64,000 nt of DNA from Roseburia_C sp051879315 (lineage in GTDB: Bacteria > Bacillota > Clostridia > Lachnospirales > Lachnospiraceae): positions 1 through 64,000 of the forward strand of contig JBJELW010000076.1 in NCBI GenBank assembly GCA_051879315.1. The letters are read 5' to 3'. The translations under genes and the position numbers were made by a program. Below are positions 9,040 through 17,463 of the stretch, piece after piece (position 1 is the first letter of the stretch; each line of letters starts with the position of its first letter). The notes under the pieces are model-generated. The model worked only from the letters and a program-made list of their open reading frames with translations. It was not told the origin of the DNA and made no database searches.

Positions 9040-9083
9040 CTGATAAAGCATACATATACAAAATGAGAAAGGAGGAGTGAAAA

Positions 9084-9305
9084 ATGCACAAGTTGGATGA
9101 ATTGTACATCAAAGGAAAGAATTGGCTTACTGTAAAGAAGTATCAGTTCTTCGAGGAAGAAAGAGGTGATGTCAACATTGTTTCTATGGTAGTTCTGATT
9201 GGAATTGCTGTATTGTTAGCTGTGCTGTTTAAGGACACAATTAAGGAACTGCTGGAGACCTTGCTCGAAACAATTAAAGGAAATGCTCAAGATGCAGTAA
9301 GTTAG
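9084..9305 (+). CDS. flp: Flp1-like type IVb pilin
   Basis: A 73-residue protein behind a strong AAAGGAGG site. A charged 30-residue leader ends in EEERG, followed by DVNIVSMVVLIGIAVLLAVL, a single hydrophobic helix, and a short polar tail. This matches the Flp1-like pilin pattern, with cleavage expected after the Gly. The mature start lacks the Glu+5 of classical type IV pilins. It is probably the main pilus subunit: it sits between tadC and tadE, has the best ribosome site in the operon, and is followed by a strong mRNA hairpin. Confidence 0.85.
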   Translation: MHKLDELYIKGKNWLTVKKYQFFEEERGDVNIVSMVVLIGIAVLLAVLFKDTIKELLETLLETIKGNAQDAVS

Positions 9306-9313
9306 CAAACAGA

Positions 9314-9346
9314 ATGGTTTTGCAGCAGTTTTTGCTGCAAAACCAT
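9314..9346 (+). other. Intergenic mRNA hairpin after the pilin gene
   Basis: A perfect 14-bp stem: ATGGTTTTGCAGCA (9314-9327) pairs with TGCTGCAAAACCAT (9333-9346) around a 5-base loop. No T-run follows, so it is not a simple terminator. It starts 8 bases after the pilin stop codon and could protect the pilin mRNA 3' end or mark a processing point, raising pilin over downstream genes. Confidence 0.8.
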
Positions 9347-9361
9347 AATCAGGGTGATGAT

Positions 9362-10003
9362 ATGAAAAAACGATTGATAAAAGAGGAAACGGGAGCAGTA
9401 TTTGTGGAGGCTTCCATAGTGTTCCCGGTAATGTTCTTTGTAATCTTTATTTTAATATATATGGGAAATGCATTTTATGTGCGTTCCTGTGTGGACTCTG
9501 TTGTGACGAAAACGGCAGTGAGAGGTGCTGCATACTGTGCGGATCCGTTGCTCTATAATGTGATGAATAATGGTGTCCCGATGACGGCAGCAAATTTAAG
9601 TGTGAAGCCATATTCCAGTATAGCAGGAAATGGGGAGGCTATGAGCGTGATTGAAAGTGAATTGGATGAGAGTCTGAGTCAAATCGGATGTGGGTTCTTT
9701 TCGGGAATGGCTCCGGTTTATAGTGCCTCGAGTGTTAAATACAACAATTATTTGGTTTGTTCCAATGTCACCATACAGGTGGATTATACAATCAAATTTC
9801 CCATCAGGTTCATAGGGAGCGATGAGCCCATTGCGTTGGAGATTCATTCTAAATGTGTTCAACCGGTTAATGATACACCGACTTTCATCCGGAATATAGA
9901 TATGGTGAAGGACTATATGGATGCGTATGGAGTGACAGACTGGATTAATGATAAATTCAGCAAGGTCAAGGAATTTTTTGATTCTTTTGGAATGGGGGAC
10001 TGA
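9362..10003 (+). CDS. tadE: TadE-like pseudopilin
   Basis: 213 residues from ATG 9362; the longer frame start at 9314 lies inside the hairpin and is rejected. The N-terminus EETGAVFVEASIVFPVMFFV is the TadE signature: a prepilin-type Gly-Ala junction with Glu at +5 followed by a membrane helix. The rest is an extracytoplasmic domain with several cysteines (residues near 45, 60, 103, 133 and 166). TadE-like pseudopilins are processed by the A24 peptidase and help build the pilus. The ribosome site (AGGGTGA) is much weaker than that of the pilin. Confidence 0.85.
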   Translation: MKKRLIKEETGAVFVEASIVFPVMFFVIFILIYMGNAFYVRSCVDSVVTKTAVRGAAYCADPLLYNVMNNGVPMTAANLSVKPYSSIAGNGEAMSVIESELDESLSQIGCGFFSGMAPVYSASSVKYNNYLVCSNVTIQVDYTIKFPIRFIGSDEPIALEIHSKCVQPVNDTPTFIRNIDMVKDYMDAYGVTDWINDKFSKVKEFFDSFGMGD

Positions 10004-10007
10004 AGGA

Positions 10008-13000
10008 ATGAATGTACAGTTATTTTATAAGCAGCATGGAGCTGTGTCCATCTTTTTAGTTATTATATTAGTACCAGTCATTATGGTTTGCAGTATTTTT
10101 GTGGATGTCAGTCGTCTAAAACTGGCACAGGCTCAAGTGAGCGCAGCAGGGGATTTGGCGATGAACACACTGCTGACGCAGTATGACACGGAGCTGAATG
10201 ACTTTTATGGATTAATGGCTTCGTCGCAAAGTATAGAGGAGTTTTACGATAATGTGGAAAATTATTTTACAGTATCTTTGGTGTCACAGGGAATAGATGC
10301 GGATCAAGCTTATACTACATCAAGTGACATTACTTCAATATTAAGAGGTGATACAGATGTTAGTGATTTTATGCAGATAGCGTTGATGGAAGATACTAAT
10401 TTGGAGGTGGAACCGCTTCCCAATGGCAATCTGGCCAATCCGGCAATGATGCGGAATCAAATCGTGGAATTCATGAAATACAGAAGTCCTGCCAATGCAG
10501 CAATCACATTGATGGAAAGTCTGCAGGATGCGTCAGATGAATTGGAAGATGCCGAGGAAAATGCACAATTGATGTCAGATCGACAAGACTATTATCAGGC
10601 AGAAAATGAGGTCATGCAGGATGCATATGATATCTATGAACTTTTGGAAGAATATGAGAGTCTGGGACTGACTGAGGAATATATATCAGAAATGAAGTCG
10701 GATTTGGCAGAGTATGAGAGCCGGTATGAGGAATTTCATCATACGATGATTAAGGATCTATATAATACGCAGGGATATGGGACGTTTGATAAAAAAACGA
10801 TTACGACAAGTGTAATTGTCAGTACATACTATGATGATGGAGAGGATGGCTCAAATTTAGCATCTTCAGCGAATATTGGGACGTTACTTGACTCTACAGC
10901 AAAAGACCTTTCAGAATTTATTTCAGCAGCAGGAAAACTACAGACAGATTTTGATTCTATTTCCTATGATGGAGCTTACGGTATACAGTACTGGATTCAC
11001 ATGGTAGATTGCCTGGATGCTTCTGGTTCTTATAGCAATTTTGTAAGTAAGGGAAATACGCTTTTTAGTGATTATGCAAAACTGCAAAATGCAATGAATT
11101 ATCCGGCAAGCGGTGCAACAGAGTCGAATTATACGTTGACTGCTTATTCCGGAGTCAATACCAGTGGAGAAAAAAAGTTATCTGAACATTATGCTTCTCT
11201 GTGTAGTCAGATTAATTCTACTTATACGAACTATACGAATAGTACTTCTACATTTACGGTACTTGGCAACAGATTATCTACGATATCTTCTAACGCTACG
11301 ACTAGTACTAGTACAGAAATAGATAATAGTGCAACTAGTACGGCAGTAACGGACAGTGAAATTCAGGAAATATATGCAGAAATCAATGGATATTATAACA
11401 AAGTATGTGATGCCATGGATATCATTAGTGAGATCCAGGATAAACTGGTCACACTGAAAAATGATATTGATGAGTGGGAGGGAGCATACGATAACTGGGA
11501 AAAAGATGCGGGAACTTATGAAGAAACAGGAAACGAAATGGCGGAAGGTGATCTTGCTGAGTTAGATGGAATCGATAGAGATATGCTACAGGATGTGAAT
11601 AATGAAACCATTGCAGAGCTATCCAATCGTTTTAATAACGTCAATTCATTGTTGGGACAGATAAAAGCCGGAATACAGGATTATAAGTATCAGGGAACGT
11701 CAATTTGCGAAATCGACAGTTACAGCACCATGAAGTCGGTGTCTGAAATAGATGAAAGCTGTATTGTAGTAAATAATATCCAGTTAGATAATTATGCATC
11801 AGACTCCTTTCGTTTTACAGCATCGTACCAGATAGATTCTTATACGAATATTACGAATAATAATAATCCATCGATGGAGGTGAATAAACCGCTATTGTAT
11901 GAGTGGATTATTAATCAATTTGCGGGTTATGAAGGGGATGGGACAGATGATCGGTATGATGATTATTTAGATCAAGTGGATGACACTGCGCAGGAGGCGA
12001 AGGAGGAGGAAAATAATGGCGTCAGCAATGAGATAAGCGATCGGGATAATTTACCATCTAATCGACAGCCTGATGTGGTTGAGACCGGGGATGCCATCGA
12101 CAGCATGTCGGACGATCTGGGCAAAACTTCTGAAGTTGTATCTGGTATGTTCGGCGGCTTGACAAATACATTGCAAAGCATGGGAGAAAAAGTGCGGGAT
12201 GACCTCTATACCGTAGATTATGTTACTAGTATGTTCACCTATGATACATTCGAGAAGGAAGTTGCGAATGCGGAGGATCGAGTGACCCTGACCAATAAGG
12301 AACTCAACAGTACCAACAACTGGTCTTATCAGAATGAAGTAGAATATATCTTGTATGGCGGAACAAACGGAGCCAATAAAGCTTCTGCGTACGGAACCAT
12401 ATTTTTGATACGGTTTGCATTGAATCTTCCAGCAGATTATGAGTATTGTTATCGAGGTGAAGGGAGTGGACCAATAGAAGCAATAGCATATTCTATTTCG
12501 ACTGCAACAGGAGGAATCATTCCAGCAGGATTAGTAAAATTGGCAATATATTTAGCGATTACTGTAGCAGAGTCTGTAGCTGATCTCAATACACTGAAGG
12601 ATGGGAAAAAAGTATTATTGATCAAATCAGTGGATGATTTGGTGATTAGTTTTGACGGGGCTACCAATGAATTGGTTGGAAGTACTGAGGCGGGAGAAGA
12701 GGATACAGAGGAGGAAGGACTTACCTTGTCTTATTGTGATTATCTGAAGGTGTTGTTGTTTGTAAAGCTTTTAGATGAAGAAAAAGCGGATCAGGTATAT
12801 AAGCGTATTGCGGATGTTATTCAGGTGAATATGCAACAAGTAGGATCTCATGATGATTTTCAAATGGCCAATGCAAAGGTTTATTATCGGGTCACAGGAC
12901 AGGTGGAGGTATCCCCGCTTTTGCTGAGCTGGGCGTTGCTCCGCAATGAAGAAGGGAATCCCTATGCGGAGATAGACTGGCGAAGTTTTCAGTATGCTAC

Positions 13001-13016
13001 GGTGAGAGGATATTAA
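10008..13016 (+). CDS. Large TadG-like pilus-locus protein (DUF5702 type)
   Basis: 1002 residues from ATG 10008, four bases after the tadE stop. The N-terminus has a TadG/DUF5702-like membrane helix, HGAVSIFLVIILVPVIMVCS, then VDVSRLKLAQAQVSAAGDLA. The remainder is a long, mostly helical, acidic, coiled-coil-prone extracytoplasmic region (for example residues of about 180-250 and 430-560) rich in D, E, Q, N, S and T. An Ala/Ile-rich hydrophobic segment, IPAGLVKLAIYLAITVAESV, lies near residue 840. In Gram-positive Tad loci such proteins take the place of TadG. A role as a pilus base or wall-spanning anchor is inference. Confidence 0.75.
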   Translation: MNVQLFYKQHGAVSIFLVIILVPVIMVCSIFVDVSRLKLAQAQVSAAGDLAMNTLLTQYDTELNDFYGLMASSQSIEEFYDNVENYFTVSLVSQGIDADQAYTTSSDITSILRGDTDVSDFMQIALMEDTNLEVEPLPNGNLANPAMMRNQIVEFMKYRSPANAAITLMESLQDASDELEDAEENAQLMSDRQDYYQAENEVMQDAYDIYELLEEYESLGLTEEYISEMKSDLAEYESRYEEFHHTMIKDLYNTQGYGTFDKKTITTSVIVSTYYDDGEDGSNLASSANIGTLLDSTAKDLSEFISAAGKLQTDFDSISYDGAYGIQYWIHMVDCLDASGSYSNFVSKGNTLFSDYAKLQNAMNYPASGATESNYTLTAYSGVNTSGEKKLSEHYASLCSQINSTYTNYTNSTSTFTVLGNRLSTISSNATTSTSTEIDNSATSTAVTDSEIQEIYAEINGYYNKVCDAMDIISEIQDKLVTLKNDIDEWEGAYDNWEKDAGTYEETGNEMAEGDLAELDGIDRDMLQDVNNETIAELSNRFNNVNSLLGQIKAGIQDYKYQGTSICEIDSYSTMKSVSEIDESCIVVNNIQLDNYASDSFRFTASYQIDSYTNITNNNNPSMEVNKPLLYEWIINQFAGYEGDGTDDRYDDYLDQVDDTAQEAKEEENNGVSNEISDRDNLPSNRQPDVVETGDAIDSMSDDLGKTSEVVSGMFGGLTNTLQSMGEKVRDDLYTVDYVTSMFTYDTFEKEVANAEDRVTLTNKELNSTNNWSYQNEVEYILYGGTNGANKASAYGTIFLIRFALNLPADYEYCYRGEGSGPIEAIAYSISTATGGIIPAGLVKLAIYLAITVAESVADLNTLKDGKKVLLIKSVDDLVISFDGATNELVGSTEAGEEDTEEEGLTLSYCDYLKVLLFVKLLDEEKADQVYKRIADVIQVNMQQVGSHDDFQMANAKVYYRVTGQVEVSPLLLSWALLRNEEGNPYAEIDWRSFQYATVRGY

Positions 13017-13101
13017 AGATAATACACATCTATGAATTTCTGCACTATAATGTGGCTGCAGGATTCAGAATACTGCAAATAAATTTTGGAGGAAAAGAAA
13101 A

Positions 13102-13836
13102 ATGAAGAGAAAGAAATTATTAGGAGTATTGGTTTTATCGGCAGCCATGGTGTTTGGTGTCACAGCCTGCGGAGATGGAAACGAGACGGATGCAGGATCC
13201 ACAGCGCAGACAGAGGTGCAGGGAGTCGATGAGGAGGCAGATGCACAAGAGACAGCAGATGAGGATACAGTACCGGTATCTGATTTGGATTATGCTGTTT
13301 TAGATGATGGGACAGCAGCGATTGTGGGGTGTAGAAATGGAGATAAATACAAGATACTTGTTATACCAGAGGAAATCGACGGATATAAGGTAACGGCTAT
13401 TGGGATTCCCAATATGGGGAGTGTAACAGGAAATGTGTTGTTTAATCCAGATGCAGATTCTACCTATGATGGTGAACCTACTGTGGAGAAACTAGTTATT
13501 CCAGATACAGTAAAAACAATTAGCAATGGTGGGATTGGAATAAACAAAAATCTTAAAGAAGTTGAAATTGGAAGTGGATTGGAAGTAATAGAGGAAGGTG
13601 CTTTTATCAACACGTCAGTAGAATATTTGGAGTTCCCAGAAACGTTAAAGGAGATTGGAAGAACATCCATGTCATTAACATTGAAGGAAGCTGTATTTAA
13701 TGGTGGAGGTCTTGAAGCAATTGGTTTACAGGCATTCCCCAAGGAATGCGTCTTAAAAGTACCAGCGGGTACTCAAACAGAAGAGGTGGCAAATAAATAT
13801 GCAGAAGAAGAGGGGAGAACTGTTGTCGCAGAATAA
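13102..13836 (+). CDS. LRR (BspA-type) lipoprotein, copy 1
   Basis: 244 residues behind GGAGG (13089-13093). Lipoprotein signal peptide: MKRKK, hydrophobic stretch, FGVTAC lipobox with Cys near residue 23, then an acidic Asp/Glu/Thr linker. From about residue 60 come BspA-type leucine-rich repeat units: LVIPEEIDGYKVTAIG, KLVIPDTVKTISNGGIG, LKEVEIGSGLEVIEEGAF and YLEFPETLKEIG. These form short extracellular binding solenoids in known proteins. It lies in the pilus operon and is duplicated immediately downstream. Ligand unknown. Confidence 0.85.
   Translation: MKRKKLLGVLVLSAAMVFGVTACGDGNETDAGSTAQTEVQGVDEEADAQETADEDTVPVSDLDYAVLDDGTAAIVGCRNGDKYKILVIPEEIDGYKVTAIGIPNMGSVTGNVLFNPDADSTYDGEPTVEKLVIPDTVKTISNGGIGINKNLKEVEIGSGLEVIEEGAFINTSVEYLEFPETLKEIGRTSMSLTLKEAVFNGGGLEAIGLQAFPKECVLKVPAGTQTEEVANKYAEEEGRTVVAE
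13159..13286 (+). repeat. 128-base exact direct repeat, copy A (lipoprotein 5' end)
   Basis: Identical base for base to 13913-14040. It covers the end of the signal peptide, the lipobox and the acidic linker. Sequence outside, in the LRR part, is clearly diverged. Confidence 0.9.
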
Positions 13837-13855
13837 GAAGAGGAACAAAATAATT

Positions 13856-14587
13856 ATGAAGAGAAAGAAATTATTAGGAGTATTGGTTTTATTGGCAGCG
13901 ATGGTGTTTGGCGTCACAGCCTGCGGAGATGGAAACGAGACGGATGCAGGATCCACAGCGCAGACAGAGGTGCAGGGAGTCGATGAGGAGGCAGATGCAC
14001 AAGAGACAGCAGATGAGGATACAGTACCGGTATCTGATTTAGAATATGAAATTTTAGATGATGGTACGGCAGCTATTGTGCGTTGTAATAATGGAGATAA
14101 GTACAAGACACTTGTTATACCGGAGGAAATCGACGGCTATAAGGTAACAGCTATTGGAATTCCCGATACGGGTAGGGTTACTGGAAATATATTGTTTAAT
14201 TCCGCAGCAGATGGGACTTATGATGGCGATCCCACGGTTGAAAAGCTGGTAATTCCGGATACAGTTAAAACCATTGGGCATGGTGCCATTGGAATTAATA
14301 AAAATTTAAAAGAAGTGGATTTAGGTAATGGTGTAGAGGTGATTGAAGAAGCTGCTTTTTGCAATACAGGTATTGAGCAAATCGAATTACCAGAGAGTCT
14401 TAAGAAATTAGAATATATGTCTCTTCCTATTACTTTGAAAGAAGCAACCTTTTTAGGGGGTGAGCTTGAAGAGTGCGGTAATTATTTTTTCGAAGGATGT
14501 GTTGTATATGTCCCAGCAGGAAGTAAAACAGAAGAAGTTGTAAAAAATATGGCGGAAGAGACTGGGGGCACTATTGTATCAGAATAG
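13856..14587 (+). CDS. LRR (BspA-type) lipoprotein, copy 2
   Basis: 243 residues from ATG 13856 behind AGAGGA, 19 bases after copy 1; an upstream frame start at 13799 overlaps copy 1 and lacks a ribosome site. It has the same signal peptide, lipobox and acidic linker as copy 1, with a 128-base exactly identical stretch. The LRR units differ more (KTIGHGAIGINKNLKEVDLG, VEVIEEAAFCNTG, QIELPESLKKLE). Identity at the 5' end with divergence in the binding part suggests recent gene conversion or strong constraint on the leader. Probably anchored in the outer membrane face like copy 1; ligand unknown. Confidence 0.85.
   Translation: MKRKKLLGVLVLLAAMVFGVTACGDGNETDAGSTAQTEVQGVDEEADAQETADEDTVPVSDLEYEILDDGTAAIVRCNNGDKYKTLVIPEEIDGYKVTAIGIPDTGRVTGNILFNSAADGTYDGDPTVEKLVIPDTVKTIGHGAIGINKNLKEVDLGNGVEVIEEAAFCNTGIEQIELPESLKKLEYMSLPITLKEATFLGGELEECGNYFFEGCVVYVPAGSKTEEVVKNMAEETGGTIVSE
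13913..14040 (+). repeat. 128-base exact direct repeat, copy B (lipoprotein 5' end)
   Basis: Second copy of the exact repeat at 13159-13286, offset by 754 bases. Confidence 0.9.
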
Positions 14588-14653
14588 GATTATCTCAAAA
14601 TTTTAAGAGTTTACTGAGCATTCGGCAAAACACTGCAAGTCAAAACGCATAAA

Positions 14654-14681
14654 TGACTGGAAACCGTAAGGTTTCCAGTCA
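14654..14681 (+). other. Intergenic GTAA-loop hairpin before second tadE
   Basis: TGACTGGAAACC (14654-14665) pairs perfectly with GGTTTCCAGTCA (14670-14681) around GTAA, a GNRA-class tetraloop. There is no T-run; A-rich sequence and the next ribosome site follow. It is likely an mRNA stability or processing element rather than a full terminator. The remainder of 14588-14700 shows nothing else. Confidence 0.7.
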
Positions 14682-14700
14682 CAAAAAGGGATGATTACTT

Positions 14701-15465
14701 ATGAAAAAAATGACATTAAAAAAATGGATCAAAGATGAACAGGGTGCAGTCGTGGTAGAGGCAACTATTGCATTATCCGCATTCATGTTTGCGATTGTTA
14801 CAATCCTCACAATTGTAAATATCTGTCTCGTGCAGGCAAAAGTCGGAATTGCGCTTTGTCAGGTTGCAACAGACATATCTAAAATCTCTTACCTGTATGA
14901 GATGACGGGATTACAGGCAGAGAGAGAGAGTACACATGCTGAGGCAGCTGATGCGGAGGAAGTAATAAATAACTTTCAGTCTGCCATGACAACATTAAGT
15001 AATCCTTCTTCGGATATAACAGAAATTAACGAAAGTTTACAATCCATGACGGATACAGCTACTACTTTTGTCGAAGATGAGGATGGAACTATGTGGAACA
15101 GTTTCGTTGCATTGTTTAAAGGTCAGGTTTATGACCATGTGACAGGTTATGTGATGAGTACTGTGTGTGATAATTTGGTGAAGTCCCATCTTGGAAATGG
15201 TGAAGTAAGTGGTGGAGATTATTTAAAAGCACTTGGCGTAGTAGGGGCTGGGGGGGATGAAACCGGTTTGGATTTTTCAGAGTCAACATTTTGTAATCCC
15301 AGTAGGCAGGAAACAGGTGTGTCGGATGATATTATTGTGGTTGTTACTTACAAAGTTCATGTCATCAAGTTATTAGGAATAGATATCGAGTTTAATTTCA
15401 AACAGTGTGCAGCAACGAAAACATGGGGGGGCGCTGCAGCAGGAGAAGGAGCTTCAGAGACGTGA
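14701..15465 (+). CDS. Second TadE-like pseudopilin
   Basis: 254 residues. The N-terminus has a basic leader then DEQGAVVVEATIALSAFMFA, the TadE signature with Glu at +5 and a membrane helix. The region of about 70-130 is polar and helical; the C-terminus ends ITYKVHVIKLLGIDIEFNFK-like, then a Gly/Ala tail. It overlaps the following peptidase gene by four bases. It is probably cleaved by that peptidase and acts as a minor pilus subunit. Confidence 0.82.
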   Translation: MKKMTLKKWIKDEQGAVVVEATIALSAFMFAIVTILTIVNICLVQAKVGIALCQVATDISKISYLYEMTGLQAERESTHAEAADAEEVINNFQSAMTTLSNPSSDITEINESLQSMTDTATTFVEDEDGTMWNSFVALFKGQVYDHVTGYVMSTVCDNLVKSHLGNGEVSGGDYLKALGVVGAGGDETGLDFSESTFCNPSRQETGVSDDIIVVVTYKVHVIKLLGIDIEFNFKQCAATKTWGGAAAGEGASET

Positions 15466-16136
15466 AATTAGGGATTTGTATATTGATTGCGGTAATTGGA
15501 AGTGTGATAAATGTATACTACTGGCAAGCTTGTTATCAGGAGGCTGGGAAGACAGAGCAGAATAAACTGCGGCTTCTGATTCCAAAAAGCATAAAAGGGA
15601 AAATATCTGCAGGCATCATGTTACTGGCGATGGTATTGCTGGGTGTGGTTCTTGCAGTGGAATATAAAGAAAATACGCTTATTTTTGATATAAAGAGGAT
15701 GGCGCTGGTATCAGTCCTATGGCCTATGGCACTGAGTGATTATCAGAAGCATATTATACCGAACAGTGCATTGAAGCTGGGACTGATATATTGGGTGATA
15801 CTGGCGGTCTGTGAAGCGATATTCGAATTCGCAGATTTTAAAAGATATATATTAGCGGAGTTGATATTTGTGATTGTTATCTTCGGCGTCATGATGTTGC
15901 TGAGGTTAATAATAAAGGATGGGATTGGAATGGGTGACATTAAGCTGTTGATGCTAATGGCATTGTTTCAAGGTGAAAATGGCTTGGTGAGTTCTGTTAT
16001 GACTTCACTGATTCTGCTGTTCTTTTTTGCAGTTGGACTGTTGATTACTAGGAAAAAGAATCGGAAAGATTTTATTCCATTCGGACCTGCAATATTGATA
16101 GGAACTTACATATCCATATTTACGATGGGAGCGTAA
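15462..16136 (+). CDS. tadV: A24-type prepilin peptidase (TadV/CpaA)
   Basis: 224 residues starting at GTG 15462, which overlaps the stop of the previous gene (GTGA), behind AGGAGAAGGAG. Six or so hydrophobic helices are visible. Both catalytic aspartates of the aspartic A24 family can be seen: D93 in LSDYQKHIIPN and D159 in the GMGDIKLL (GxGD) motif. It is short and lacks the N-terminal methylase domain of PilD, as is normal for TadV. It should cleave the Flp pilin and the TadE-like pseudopilins of this operon. Confidence 0.88.
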   Translation: MKLGICILIAVIGSVINVYYWQACYQEAGKTEQNKLRLLIPKSIKGKISAGIMLLAMVLLGVVLAVEYKENTLIFDIKRMALVSVLWPMALSDYQKHIIPNSALKLGLIYWVILAVCEAIFEFADFKRYILAELIFVIVIFGVMMLLRLIIKDGIGMGDIKLLMLMALFQGENGLVSSVMTSLILLFFFAVGLLITRKKNRKDFIPFGPAILIGTYISIFTMGA

Positions 16137-16139
16137 CAA

Positions 16140-17450
16140 ATGAAGAATTATAAGAATGCAGTGCCACTTGCTCTGGTTATTTTTATGGGACTTGGCATAT
16201 ATGTAAATGTAAATGGAGCAATGGAAGAACAGGAACAGTTGAATGAATATCTTAACAGCGCAAGAGAGTATGCCCAAAAAGGGATTATTGATGATGCATT
16301 GGATAGTTATGATGCAGCACGTGCAATTGATAACAACCTTGCAATCAATATTGAGGAGGGCGAATTGCTGGCTTCCAGTGGAAGAACCAGCGCTGCCATA
16401 AAGTGGGGGGAAAATTTGAAAGGTGAATTCCCCAAGGAACCGGAGGCCTACAGTTTCCTTTTGAATCAGTACATCGCGGATGAAGATTACGAGAAGTGTT
16501 TTGATTTGTATGATGTAATATGCTCCATGGGTGTAATCAATGATGACATTAAGAAGAGTATGGATGAAATTATGTACACATACAGTCTCCAATATTTGTT
16601 TTATGATGATGTGGGAGTATTTGGAACCGGGTATTCGGCAGTATGCGATGGCGATGAATGGGGATATGTTAATGAGTCCGGAAAAGAAGTAATCAAGCCA
16701 CAATTTTCAAATGCCGGTGTTTTTACCGGGGATTATGCAGCCGTATGTGATGAGAATAACGAATGGTACTATATCACTACGGAAGGCAACAAGAAATATA
16801 TTGTAGAGAATTTGGAGTCATGCGAGTATCTTGGACCATATATTAATGAGGTTCTTGTGGCAAAAAGTGCCGACGGATATGGATATTATGATATTAGTTT
16901 TGAATGCATCGCGGATTCTTTTGAAGAGGCAACCACCATGAACAATGGGATAGGAGCGGTAAAGACAGACGATGGATGGAAATTGTTAAATTCGCAGGGG
17001 CAAAGTGTATCGGATGCTTATTATGATGCGGTAGTAGTGGATGAGAAAGGAATTTGTTATCGGAATGACCGTCTGTTTGTAAGAAAGGGCGTACAGTACT
17101 ATATGCTGGATGGCAGCGGTAATGAGATAAAATTAAATGTGGAATTGGATGATGCCTATCCATTTTTGGAGGCCGATGGTCTGGCGGCAGTAAAGGTGGA
17201 TGGAAAATGGGGATTTATAAATAAAGAAGGTGAAATGGTAATCGAACCGCAATATACGCAGGCTCGTTCATTTTTGAATGGATATGCTGCAGTTGCAGAT
17301 AGGGAAAAATGGGGATTTATTACTGAGGAGAATAATCTGGTGATCCCCTGCGAATTTAATGATGCCAAGGACTTTAATTCAAAGGGCTGTGTTTTTGTAA
17401 AAGAAGATAGTAAATGGAGACTACTGAGTTTGTATAAGGATAATCATTAG
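16140..17450 (+). CDS. Membrane-anchored TPR and WG-repeat protein
   Basis: 436 residues starting 3 bases after tadV. One N-terminal membrane helix (about residues 8-25) is followed by a TPR-like helical part (about 30-135: EYAQKGIIDDALDSYDAARA). WG beta-repeats follow, with the signature WGYVNESGKEVIKPQF, WGFINKEGEMVIEPQY and WGFITEENNLVIPCEF. WG repeats form surface beta structures of unclear function. The layout (short inside part, long outside part) parallels the extracytoplasmic TPR region of the kinase later in the operon, so it may be a sensor or assembly factor. Specific role unknown. Confidence 0.8.
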   Translation: MKNYKNAVPLALVIFMGLGIYVNVNGAMEEQEQLNEYLNSAREYAQKGIIDDALDSYDAARAIDNNLAINIEEGELLASSGRTSAAIKWGENLKGEFPKEPEAYSFLLNQYIADEDYEKCFDLYDVICSMGVINDDIKKSMDEIMYTYSLQYLFYDDVGVFGTGYSAVCDGDEWGYVNESGKEVIKPQFSNAGVFTGDYAAVCDENNEWYYITTEGNKKYIVENLESCEYLGPYINEVLVAKSADGYGYYDISFECIADSFEEATTMNNGIGAVKTDDGWKLLNSQGQSVSDAYYDAVVVDEKGICYRNDRLFVRKGVQYYMLDGSGNEIKLNVELDDAYPFLEADGLAAVKVDGKWGFINKEGEMVIEPQYTQARSFLNGYAAVADREKWGFITEENNLVIPCEFNDAKDFNSKGCVFVKEDSKWRLLSLYKDNH

Positions 17451-17463
17451 GAGTGTGTAGAAT

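Noticed and set aside
11200..11345. Short ACTAGTACTAGT-like repetitive stretch in the TadG-like gene as a phase-variable repeat
   Set aside because: The Thr/Ser codon repetition is irregular and too short for slippage-driven variation; it reads as low-complexity coding sequence.
13046..13051. TATAAT between the TadG-like gene and the first lipoprotein gene
   Set aside because: No usable -35 element at 16-18 bases upstream; kept as a possible -10 only.
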